Shown: positions 1 through 5,927, numbered from the stretch's first letter. The stretch is 13,188 nucleotides of DNA from an uncultured Eubacterium sp. (GCA_910584065.1 CAJTZN010000067.1:1-13188); one strand, 5' to 3'. Made by a program: numbers and translations. The notes: generated from the sequence alone by a model not told the origin.

Positions 1-293
1 CCCTTCCCCCTCACTCCCCTTTTCAATCCTGCACTCATGCCTCTTACCCTTCACACTATAACTAACTCCACCAGCAAAATCTCCCCTCCGTACCCCTTAA
101 TCCCTTCCGGATACCTTCTATCCCGAATCTACTTAATCGCCCCGTCCGCCCCTTGATCCCACTTCAACTCCACAACCAGCGCCGGCTTCTCCGCACCTCT
201 CCACGGCAAAAAAATGACATCCGCATACCCCTTACCAGACGGAAGTTCCTGAATACTGATAAAATCATCCACTCTGCTCAAATAAGTTCTGAC
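1..293 (-). pseudogene. Remnant of PD-(D/E)XK nuclease domain of the adjacent AAA-ATPase gene
   Basis: This is the 3' part of the gene at 278-1450, now out of frame with it. In the frame starting at 293 the strand reads a PD-(D/E)XK core: SGKGYADVIFLPW, then KPALVVELKW (the Asp and the E-x-K catalytic residues), then IRDRRYPEGIKGYGGEILLV. An amber codon at 129-131 stands between IK and IRDRR, where relatives carry Gln. At about 66-70 one base appears missing, because LLV resumes only in the next frame as VSYSVKGKRHECRIEK, the usual C-terminal strand of the family. That frame is still open at the window edge. From memory of the family, about 60 residues of helical linker between the ATPase and nuclease parts are also gone. 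The domain assignment is from motif recognition, and the lesions are seen directly. Confidence 0.8.
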
Positions 294-1450
294 ATCTCAA
301 TCATCTTCACCAGCTCCACCCTTTTTCCATTCTTAACCGCCCGGAAAAATTCCGCCCTGACCTCCTCATTTGGAATATACATCGACCTGGCATCCTCATC
401 GTATGCCAAATACCCCAAATGCACGAGCAGTGTAAGAATATCATCCCTGCTTTTAAACGATGTCATATCATTTTGAAATGTCCCCACATCAACCGGACAG
501 GCATCTCCTCCCAGCATAGAAATAACCGCTTCCTTCAAACCATCCATATTGAGATCAATATAAACCTGAAGCGCCTCATACGTCTCCGTACTGCTCCAAA
601 AACTCTTCAATTTCAAACTCTGCATCCCGTCCACAACCGACTTCGGATTATATATATGAAGATTTCCGCCAAAATACCCGTCATACCACATCTTCACTTC
701 ATCAAAACTTTTCCCAAATTCCTCACACAGCCCCTTCACCTCTTCTTCCGTAAAACCAACATAAGGCGCCAAAACATCCGGATTCGTCATAGAAAATTCA
801 TCAAAAATATTTAATGCCGAATGCGTTCCATATTTTTTAATAGGAAGAATTCCCGTCATATAAGCAGCCGTCACATAAATCCTATCCTTAAAAAGATCCC
901 GAAGGAACTCCAAATAAGCCTTTTGCGCCGGAACATTCTCTTTCGCTTCACGGAAAATACAATCCCACTCATCCACGATAAACACGAATCCCTGTCTGGG
1001 ACTTGACTTCGAATAGATCACGGACAGGGCATCTGACAAGCTCGTTTCATCCTCCCTCACCCCATCCGGGAACTCTTCTCTTAATTCCTCCAAAACCTTC
1101 CTCTCAACACATCGGGAAAGTTCCTCCGGCTTTTCCACCTTTCGTATAAACTGCTGTATATTCAAATAGATAACATGATGTTGGTTCAAATGGGTGCGAT
1201 ACTCCTTGTCCTGTGCAATCTCCAATCCCCGAAAAAGTTCATGCGAATCACACCCCCTGCTATAATAAGCAGCAAGCATCTCCGCTGCCATCGACTTTCC
1301 AAACCGCCGCGGCCTGCTCACACAGATAAAACGTTTCCGCTTATTGATCCTGCTGTTGACAAAAGAAATCAATCCGCTCTTATCCACATAAATATCATCA
1401 TTCACAGAAATTCGAAAGGCGTCATTTCCTGGATTTAAGTAAATGCCCAT
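278..1450 (-). CDS. AAA-ATPase-like protein, truncated (nuclease domain lost)
   Basis: Predicted P-loop ATPase of the AAA-ATPase_like/PD-(D/E)XK family, common in multiple copies in gut Clostridia and Bacteroidetes. The physiological role of the family is not established; a DNA-processing or defence role is often guessed. Walker A is RPRRFGKS at residues 46-53, and Walker B is FIVDEWD with D160 and E161. The family hallmarks TGILPIKKYG, YVGFTEEEV and MWYDGY follow in the usual order. The start at 1450 has GGAGGGGG a few bases upstream and a good promoter about 30 bases further on. The frame closes by TGA at 278, where relatives continue through a linker into a nuclease domain of roughly 100 residues. 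The nuclease is present downstream but broken. The product would therefore be an ATPase without its effector, so treat it as a pseudogene in function. It is a diverged paralogue of the intact gene at 11166-12845. Confidence 0.8.
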   Translation of the reverse strand: MGIYLNPGNDAFRISVNDDIYVDKSGLISFVNSRINKRKRFICVSRPRRFGKSMAAEMLAAYYSRGCDSHELFRGLEIAQDKEYRTHLNQHHVIYLNIQQFIRKVEKPEELSRCVERKVLEELREEFPDGVREDETSLSDALSVIYSKSSPRQGFVFIVDEWDCIFREAKENVPAQKAYLEFLRDLFKDRIYVTAAYMTGILPIKKYGTHSALNIFDEFSMTNPDVLAPYVGFTEEEVKGLCEEFGKSFDEVKMWYDGYFGGNLHIYNPKSVVDGMQSLKLKSFWSSTETYEALQVYIDLNMDGLKEAVISMLGGDACPVDVGTFQNDMTSFKSRDDILTLLVHLGYLAYDEDARSMYIPNEEVRAEFFRAVKNGKRVELVKMIEMSELI

Positions 1451-1481
1451 AAATCCCCCTCCACATCATTTTTATACCATG

Positions 1482-1510
1482 ATTATATCATTGGGGTGAT
1501 CCGATGTAAA
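1482..1510 (-). promoter_or_regulatory. Sigma-A promoter of the truncated AAA-ATPase gene
   Basis: On the minus strand, TTTACA (1505-1510) and a perfect TATAAT (1482-1487) are separated by exactly 17 bases. The expected transcription start is about 1475, leaving a short leader that holds the GGAGGGGG ribosome binding site. This gives the gene its own promoter, independent of the HEPN/MNT pair upstream of it. Confidence 0.7.
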
Positions 1511-1650
1511 GTTCTTACGCTGCCGTGTTTGCTGTGAGATGCCATCACGATACACCCGATTCATTAAATATCTGTTTCCTCTCCTCTTTCTTCTATCTGC
1601 GACATACAGTATGTCTGAACCAACTGTATCAATTCATCCGCTACTGCAAT

Positions 1651-2004
1651 CTAACGTTCGGTTTCCTCTCTGCTTGCAAGATAGAAATCATCATAATCAC
1701 TTGCATGACGTATTTCCTCCACCTCATTGACCTTTCTTCCAATCTCTCTTGGAAAAATCTTCGTTTTCACATAATTCTTATTAAAATTTCCAATTGCGTC
1801 CTTGTGACGTTTGTAACCATTTCCCTTCAACGCATGAACTGCATTTATCGCATGAAAGACAGCATAGTAAGCCCTGTTATTTGCTCCTCTATATTCTTCT
1901 GCATCAAATAAAATCCTCGCCGCATTCAAATCTGATTTGGCAGTCTGTATCCGATACAAAACTAAATCTTTTCTTGTACCCATGCTCTGGTTAGGCTGCT
2001 CCAT
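1651..2004 (-). CDS. HEPN-domain protein, toxin-like half of MNT-HEPN pair, cut by amber codon
   Basis: Small all-helical HEPN protein (PF05168-like). Proteins of this kind, paired with a minimal nucleotidyltransferase, act as RNase-type toxins that the partner inactivates. The family pattern is visible: a helix with AKSDLNAARILF, then NNRAYYAVFHA (residues about 43-53), then the conserved R99 in RHASDYDD. I see no second His giving the classical R-x4-6-H RNase motif. The start at 2004 was chosen over a Met at 2037 because AAGGAG lies 9 bases upstream of it. It overlaps the nucleotidyltransferase end by 14 bases, as expected for translational coupling. The frame stops at TAG (1651-1653), yet the same frame continues as IAVADELIQLVQTYC to a TAA at 1564-1566, which is the normal last helix of the family. 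The predicted product is 117 residues, about 29 short, probably unstable or inactive unless the codon is read through. Confidence 0.75.
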   Translation of the reverse strand: MEQPNQSMGTRKDLVLYRIQTAKSDLNAARILFDAEEYRGANNRAYYAVFHAINAVHALKGNGYKRHKDAIGNFNKNYVKTKIFPREIGRKVNEVEEIRHASDYDDFYLASREETER

Positions 2005-2332
2005 ACAAAACAACTCCTTCCCGATTGACATTAGCATAAAACGGATAATTTACGACCCATTTTTCGAAATGCTCTTCGCTTTTAGCAATCGGCTTTATGT
2101 CAAGGTCATAATCCATATTAAAATCATATGTCATATAGGAGAGTTTTTGACTATATGCCTTTAACTCCAAATCGGACATGTCAAGTAATATCATAAGATC
2201 GACATCCGAATCCGGTCTGGAATCTCCTCTGGCATAAGAACCGTACAAAATTACTTTTCGCAAGTGTGAACCATATATTTCCTGAACCTGTGCAATATAC
2301 CGTTCCATCAAAGTCTTCATTGATTGCGGCAT
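1991..2332 (-). CDS. MntA-type minimal nucleotidyltransferase (antitoxin-like)
   Basis: Minimal nucleotidyltransferase of the DNA polymerase beta superfamily. In MNT-HEPN modules such enzymes transfer nucleotides to the HEPN partner and silence it. The catalytic signature is complete: GSYARG at residues 31-36, S-D-V-D with carboxylates D43 and D45, and a later DLDIKP whose Asp near 78 fits the third carboxylate. Length is 113 residues, normal for the family. The start at 2332 is preferred to an ATG two codons upstream, because AAGGAGG sits 7 bases before it and would leave only about a base before the other. The gene overlaps the HEPN gene downstream by 14 bases. No lesion was seen, so this half of the module looks functional while the partner does not. 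Confidence 0.82.
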   Translation of the reverse strand: MPQSMKTLMERYIAQVQEIYGSHLRKVILYGSYARGDSRPDSDVDLMILLDMSDLELKAYSQKLSYMTYDFNMDYDLDIKPIAKSEEHFEKWVVNYPFYANVNREGVVLYGAA

Positions 2333-2367
2333 AGCCATACCTCCTTCATTCCATTTTTCTTACTTTA

Positions 2368-2395
2368 ATTGTATCTGTTTTTCCCTTTTTTACAA
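2368..2395 (-). promoter_or_regulatory. Probable promoter of the MNT-HEPN pair
   Basis: On the minus strand, TTGTAA (2390-2395), a 16-base spacer and TACAAT (2368-2373) precede the nucleotidyltransferase gene by about 35 bases. The -35 matches 4 of 6 consensus bases and the -10 matches 5 of 6. The surrounding bases are AT-rich, so a chance match is possible. Confidence 0.4.
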
Positions 2396-2475
2396 GTAAA
2401 ATTTAAAATTTCCCCCTTGTTATCAACAACTTTCTCCGTATCTGTCCTGTCAGGTGCGGAAATCTTTCAGGAGTT

Positions 2476-2568
2476 TCATTGTAAATTTACTTTGTCTGAC
2501 ATTTGTAATTCATCAATCAAATTAATAGAAAAACCGTTTCCTAATATAATATATATTTTTTTATCCAT
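2476..2568 (-). pseudogene. N-terminal fragment resembling a SIR2-family protein
   Basis: A 30-codon reading frame directly downstream of the RloB-like gene. It begins MDKKIYIILGNGFSINLIDE and ends at TGA. A hydrophobic strand followed by LGNGFSI is how many SIR2-like proteins start; in them this loop binds NAD, and several members are NAD-depleting antiphage effectors. AAAGGAG (2580-2586) lies 11 bases before the ATG. The real proteins have several hundred residues, so this is only the first strand and helix. The next 80 bases, in any frame, do not restore a recognisable continuation. It sits 48 bases after the RloB-like stop and was probably the third gene of that operon before most of it was deleted. 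The identification rests on a short motif. Confidence 0.45.
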
Positions 2569-2616
2569 ATTGCCCTATACTCCTTTAATATAACTCTCTA
2601 TCATCTGCTCTTTATA

Positions 2617-2928
2617 TCATGTACGTCCATCATTTGCAAATATCTGTCTTTTATCCTCCTCCGGCAAATACCTCGCCAGTTCCTCTACCAACTTATACAC
2701 CTTCGTCCCCGGCGCGATCTCTGTTGGTGTCTTCCCATTTCCATCTTCTATAATCCGTTTCGCATACCGTATCGCCAGCTTCGGGCTCCCCTTCACCATC
2801 AGAACCTCAAAATAAAGCGGTTCCGTTTGCTCACCCTCACAGAAGATATAATAGCGGTATTCCTTTTTCTCCAAATATTCTTTGCGCCTCTGTTTCCTCC
2901 ACTGAGTAGTTCTAACTTTCTTAGGCAT
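2617..2928 (-). CDS. RloB/AbiLii-like protein with internal deletion
   Basis: Partner of the ATPase encoded just upstream. RloA/RloB-type pairs occur next to type I restriction genes and as the AbiL abortive-infection system. The N-terminus has the family start: a Lys/Arg-rich segment, then YRYYIFCEGEQTEPLYFE. The C-terminus has the family tail: KGSPKLAIRYAKR, GKTPTEIAPGTKVYKLVEELARYL. These two parts are joined almost directly. From memory, intact members are about 200-220 residues and carry between them a V-Y-D-K-D acidic motif and an N-Q-x-x-E-x-W-x-x-L-H-F segment, both absent here. At 103 residues the protein has therefore lost its core in frame. The start at 2928 was chosen because GGAG lies 8 bases upstream; alternative GTG and ATG starts at 2937 and 2934 are too close to it. 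It overlaps the ATPase gene by 8 bases. Probably non-functional. Confidence 0.72.
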   Translation of the reverse strand: MPKKVRTTQWRKQRRKEYLEKKEYRYYIFCEGEQTEPLYFEVLMVKGSPKLAIRYAKRIIEDGNGKTPTEIAPGTKVYKLVEELARYLPEEDKRQIFANDGRT

Positions 2929-4147
2929 TGACATCACTCCAATCTATGATCGTTTTCAGATATGGATCTGCGCCGTACTTGCCTTCTAAGTATTGCTTAT
3001 CATATTTTGCGTCCTTGCGAACGGATTCACCTTTTTTATTCTTAAACTCAACCAATGAATAGAGTTTGGAATTCTGTTCCTTTCCCTTTGCTACAAACCA
3101 GATTTCATCACGGCGAAACACCTCATTATTCATAGTCGATAAATCATGCGAAGTAAAGATCAACTGTGCGCTGTTCTTGTTAATTTCCATATTATTAAAC
3201 AGCATAATCACATAACGCAGCAAAACCGGATGAATTTTTGCATCAAGCTCATCAATCACTAATGTTGTCCCAACAACAAGGCTTCTTGCAATAAAAGGCA
3301 GCAAACCAAACAGCTTCCTTGTTCCGCTGGATTCCTCTGATAAAGTTAATTCCGTACTATATCCATTTACAATGTGCTTTGTATAAACTTCTATATGGTT
3401 GTCTTCCTTCTCTTCAATCCGAAAGTCCTCAATATCCAAATCCATCTCACGGATCATATCCAGTACTAGTTTTTTTACCTCATCCGTCTTCGCTATAGCA
3501 GTTCGCAGCTCCTGTCTTGGATTCCCATAATTTAAAAAATCAATTGACTCCTCAAACCATTCAATCACATCCGAAATCACCTCATTCTTTTTATAAGTGA
3601 TTCCTAAATAGGATAATAAAGGCAGATTATCTGAAATTTCTTCACTGATTTTAATTTTACCGAACACTCCTTTTAGTTCAACGTTATTCCCATTTCTTAC
3701 AAAGAGAGCCGAACGCCTCCCAGTCTCTAACTTGATCCTATCCAGGCTCTCATAAACAACATCATCCTGTTTCACATGAAGGATATAACGGTACTCTGCA
3801 ATATTAGTCCGAAAGAAAACTTCAAACTCTGTTGGTTCTTTTCTCGTTTCTTCTGAAAAAGCAAACGGCTCTACCGGAATCTTCCTTGCCTTGTATTCAC
3901 ACTCCATCTTGTCACAAGTTGCGCACAGCGGTCTTAAAACCTTTGCATCCAGTGTGTGCAATGCTTCTAACACATTAGATTTACCACCGCCGTTCGGACC
4001 GTAAATCACAGAAACCGGCAAAAAAATCTCTCCATCTTCTGTTTTAATCACTCTATCCCTATGCTCCATAATAGCTGCGGCTTGCATATCAAAAGTCATC
4101 TCTTCACAAATACTTTTATAATTTCTCACGGTAAACTGGCATAACAT
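2921..4147 (-). CDS. RloA/AbiLi-like AAA ATPase (AAA_21 type)
   Basis: ABC/SMC-like P-loop ATPase, the expected sensor or motor half of an RloAB/AbiL-type defence pair. The N-terminal strand FTVRNYKSI is typical. Walker A is GPNGGGKS at residues 50-57, the signature is LSEESSG at 269-275, Walker B is LVIDELD with D299 and E300, and the H-switch is FTSHD at 331-335, so all catalytic parts are present. An insertion after Walker A carries three closely spaced cysteines (LCATCDKMEC, C75, C78, C83) that could bind a metal. The start at 4147 is preferred to the ATG at 4162 because GGAGGTG lies inside that longer reading, 6 bases before the second Met. The length of 408 residues is normal. It has its own promoter at 4174-4201. 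The partner RloB-like gene is damaged, so this ATPase probably lacks its effector. Confidence 0.82.
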   Translation of the reverse strand: MLCQFTVRNYKSICEEMTFDMQAAAIMEHRDRVIKTEDGEIFLPVSVIYGPNGGGKSNVLEALHTLDAKVLRPLCATCDKMECEYKARKIPVEPFAFSEETRKEPTEFEVFFRTNIAEYRYILHVKQDDVVYESLDRIKLETGRRSALFVRNGNNVELKGVFGKIKISEEISDNLPLLSYLGITYKKNEVISDVIEWFEESIDFLNYGNPRQELRTAIAKTDEVKKLVLDMIREMDLDIEDFRIEEKEDNHIEVYTKHIVNGYSTELTLSEESSGTRKLFGLLPFIARSLVVGTTLVIDELDAKIHPVLLRYVIMLFNNMEINKNSAQLIFTSHDLSTMNNEVFRRDEIWFVAKGKEQNSKLYSLVEFKNKKGESVRKDAKYDKQYLEGKYGADPYLKTIIDWSDVNA

Positions 4148-4173
4148 AGTTTTCACCTCCATCTTATATCTGT

Positions 4174-4222
4174 ATTATACACTTTTTTTAGATTTTGTAA
4201 ATCGTATTTGAGATTTTATCTC
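4174..4222 (-). promoter_or_regulatory. Sigma-A promoter of the RloA-like operon with upstream palindrome
   Basis: On the minus strand, TTTACA (4196-4201), a 16-base spacer and a perfect TATAAT (4174-4179) lie about 27 bases before the start codon. Just upstream of the -35 is the palindrome GAGAT-AAA-ATCTC (4210-4222), whose flanks extend the symmetry to 9 of 10 positions per arm. Its position would suit an operator, but the regulator is unknown. Confidence 0.6.
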
Positions 4223-4233
4223 ATATTTCACCC

Positions 4234-4332
4234 CTAAAATAAATTTGTGCAAAATGTTCCTCTAAAGCAAAAAAGCAGTTCCTCCTCATCTACTGTAACA
4301 GCGTTCGGGTGTTTCAGAATGTTATTAGCCAT
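4234..4332 (-). CDS. Possible 32-residue small ORF, unrecognised
   Basis: A short frame beginning MANNILKHPNAVTVDEEE and ending FCTNLF, with GGTGG 8 bases upstream of its ATG. I do not recognise it. The composition (acidic middle, hydrophobic and Cys-containing end) is protein-like, but at this length an accidental frame is quite possible. It lies between the spoIIID remnant and the RloA promoter and may be a leader peptide or a gene fragment. Confidence 0.2.
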   Translation of the reverse strand: MANNILKHPNAVTVDEEELLFCFRGTFCTNLF

Positions 4333-4351
4333 TTCTATTTCCACCGATAAA

Positions 4352-4398
4352 AAAATGCTGTAAACGCTAAGTATAAAACATAAGCATTACAGCATTTT
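4352..4398. repeat. 12-bp perfect inverted repeat
   Basis: AAAATGCTGTAA (4352-4363) and TTACAGCATTTT (4387-4398) are perfect inverted copies separated by 23 bases. The flanks are A- or T-rich, so the transcript in either direction would form a hairpin next to a U-tract. It may be a weak bidirectional terminator or a protein-binding site. It lies just downstream of the spoIIID remnant and upstream of the RloA promoter. Confidence 0.5.
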
Positions 4399-4426
4399 AT
4401 AGTCATTATTTTTCTTTTTTATAAAC

Positions 4427-4576
4427 TCATCCACACTGACCGTTCCACTCTGTTACATCCTTATGTACCGTGCTTTTTGACACACCAAACTTTTTTGCCG
4501 TCTGCCTGACCGTGGCGCCGTTCTCAACAATGTAATTCCCGATCTCAATGGCACGCTGCTCGATATATGATTTCAA
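4427..4576 (-). pseudogene. spoIIID: Truncated remnant of sporulation regulator SpoIIID
   Basis: SpoIIID is a small DNA-binding regulator of the mother-cell programme in endospore formers. This frame gives 49 residues: YIEQRAIEIGNYIVENGATV, then RQTAKKFGVSKSTVHKDVTE, which is the SpoIIID N-terminus and helix-turn-helix essentially unchanged. After TE the family continues ERLPxINPxLAxEV, but here the frame reads WNGQCG and stops. SpoIIID is normally 80-95 residues, so the second, basic half is missing. The only available start is TTG at 4574-4576, preceded by GGGGG that also forms part of a terminator stem, and the normal ATG is absent. Most likely a fragment left by rearrangement, with the working copy elsewhere. 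A deliberately short SpoIIID-like protein cannot be excluded. Confidence 0.75.
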
Positions 4577-4620
4577 AAAACTACCCCCTGAATACTCGTT
4601 GATTCATTGTATGCAGGGGG
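4575..4620 (-). terminator. Rho-independent terminator of the protease operon
   Basis: On the minus strand, CCCCCTG (4614-4620) pairs with CAGGGGG (4584-4590). After one mismatch the stem continues with ATAC/GTAT around a 13-base loop. It is followed by TAG and six T (4575-4580). The position, about 110 bases after the cohesin-like gene stop, fits the end of that transcript. The T-run touches the first codon of the spoIIID remnant. Confidence 0.7.
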
Positions 4621-4625
4621 ATATG

Positions 4626-4715
4626 GAAATATTCTATTTCCACGAAATATTCTATTCCCAGGCAATATTCTATTCCCAGGAAATATTCCATTTCCATAAA
4701 ATATGTTATTTCTCT
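4626..4715. repeat. Tandem repeat, 18-bp unit, four copies plus one degenerate
   Basis: Units begin at 4626, 4644, 4662 and 4680, with the core GAAATATTCTATTCCCAG. Copies 2 and 3 differ at one base, while copies 1 and 4 carry TTTCCA in place of TTCCCA. A fifth, worn copy is at 4698-4715. Copies 1 and 4 can fold into short hairpins: TGGAAAT-ATTCT-ATTTCCA at 4624-4642, and GGAAAT/ATTTCC in copy 4. The array lies in the 3' UTR of the cohesin-like gene, ahead of the terminator. Confidence 0.85.
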
Positions 4716-4730
4716 CAATCCTTCACGCGA

Positions 4731-5927
4731 TCAGCCAGCAGTTTTTGCTGCGCTGAATTTGCCGTATACTCTTTTTTTATCAATACCCTTTACAAAAGCT
4801 CTCACTTTGTAATAAGTCACCGGACCCTTTTTCTGGCGTACCTGGATATTTTTCGTCTTACCAGCCGAAACCGTTTTGATCCGGGAGTACTGGCCGTCCT
4901 TTTCCTGGCTGCCAAAAATCTGATACCCTTTCGCCTTAGAAACCTTTTTCCAGGAAAGCGCCGTCTTCAAATATCCCTGGCGCTTGACCGTAACGCCATT
5001 CACCTTCGCCGGCGGAACCTTCACCTTAGACGCCGCGCTCATTTTCCCATAAACCTTCGTGCCATCGGCTGCCTTCTGATACGAACGCACCTTAAACGAA
5101 TATCTTTTCCCATAACTGCATTTTTTCGCATAGGAAACGGTCTTCGAACCAGCAATCGTTTTCATCCGCACGTATTTCTTCTTTGACGTATTGTACCGGT
5201 ACAGGACATAGCCATCCGCCCCTTCATCCCTCGTCCATCGGAAGGATACGCGGTTCGAACCATTCTTCACGGAAACCGTCAGCTTTAACTTCTTTCCAAA
5301 AGAAGAATCGTTCTGTGTCCCCGGCGTTGACAAATCCGGCGGCACTTGCTGGGACCCCGTTGAACTTACGATCACAGCATCTGCCTTCGAAAGAGAAACG
5401 GTAACTGAATTCAGTCCATCGCGGTCGACATACGTCACCTCCGGCCTGCCGCCCGTCTGACCGGCAAACTCTGCCTTGATCTGATAATTCTGGCTCGTCG
5501 GCGCCACGATGAGCGTTCCGAGCCGTAACGTCTCACTATCCGCAAATAACTTCTGTTCCTTTTTCCCGGAAACAATAATGTCAACCAGGTAGGAGCCGTC
5601 CTTTTCCTTACTGATCCCGGCATCCCTGACTTCACTCTTAACCGCGCCGCTAAATACAAACGCCGGTTTCCCCATACTGCCGCTGACCGCCGAAACACGC
5701 AGCTTCAGACGGAGGGAAGTAATTCCCTCTGTCTGACCTGCCGGAAGATGCAGCGATACCGCCACGTTATTTTTGTCAGCCGTAAGCGTGCCGCTGCCAG
5801 CTTCCGCAGCCGATACCGACATCGGGAATACCGCCGGAATAACCGTTGGAGTTACCGTCGGGAATACAAGCGGAACAGCCAAAAACAGAAATAATATTGT
5901 CAATACAAACGTAATCCTATTCTTCAT
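4731..5927 (-). CDS. Secreted protein with cohesin-like domain and two Fn3-like domains
   Basis: Exported 398-residue protein. Residues 1-40 are a long signal peptide with likely cleavage at SVSA/AEA. Residues about 46-182 form a beta-rich domain with features of a cohesin: SLHLPAGQTEGITSLRLKLRV at its start, a middle DGSYLVDIIVSG, then LRLGTLIVAP near its end. Cohesins bind dockerins, and the protease encoded just upstream carries a dockerin. I infer the assignment from pattern and context, and a different beta-sandwich is possible. Residues 214-304 and 305-397 are two Fn3-like repeats, each with the GYxLYR or GYQIFGS strand and a Y-x-K/F-K-V-R strand, a type usual in Clostridial surface proteins. 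No LPxTG, SLH or membrane anchor is seen. The start at 5927 overlaps the protease gene by 11 bases with GGAGG 5 bases upstream, so translation is coupled. It is the last gene before the terminator. Confidence 0.8.
   Translation of the reverse strand: MKNRITFVLTILFLFLAVPLVFPTVTPTVIPAVFPMSVSAAEAGSGTLTADKNNVAVSLHLPAGQTEGITSLRLKLRVSAVSGSMGKPAFVFSGAVKSEVRDAGISKEKDGSYLVDIIVSGKKEQKLFADSETLRLGTLIVAPTSQNYQIKAEFAGQTGGRPEVTYVDRDGLNSVTVSLSKADAVIVSSTGSQQVPPDLSTPGTQNDSSFGKKLKLTVSVKNGSNRVSFRWTRDEGADGYVLYRYNTSKKKYVRMKTIAGSKTVSYAKKCSYGKRYSFKVRSYQKAADGTKVYGKMSAASKVKVPPAKVNGVTVKRQGYLKTALSWKKVSKAKGYQIFGSQEKDGQYSRIKTVSAGKTKNIQVRQKKGPVTYYKVRAFVKGIDKKRVYGKFSAAKTAG
5820..5867 (-). repeat. Four 12-bp repeats inside the signal-peptide coding region
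   Basis: Four consecutive 12-base units encode VFPT, VTPT, VIPA and VFPM (residues 21-36 of the cohesin-like protein), between the hydrophobic core and the predicted cleavage site. The first and last units differ at only one base in the first eleven. The unit length keeps the frame, so copy changes would lengthen or shorten the signal peptide by four residues. Confidence 0.7.

Noticed and set aside
129..1653. Reassigned amber codon, because two TAG codons stand where Gln is expected
   Set aside because: The protease gene at 5917 ends in TAG, with the next gene starting normally across it. The left nuclease remnant also has frameshifts, so ordinary decay explains both.
1524..1911. 128-codon plus-strand frame opposite the HEPN gene
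   Set aside because: The minus strand gives a clear HEPN family protein over the same bases, and the plus-strand product is unrecognisable.
4626..4715. CRISPR array
   Set aside because: The 18-base units follow each other without unique spacers and no cas gene is present.
4548..5186. 212-codon plus-strand frame running through the 18-bp repeats
   Set aside because: It lies antisense to the Fn3-coding part of the cohesin-like gene, shows no protein family features, and is open mainly because of the repeat period and the codon pattern of the opposite strand.
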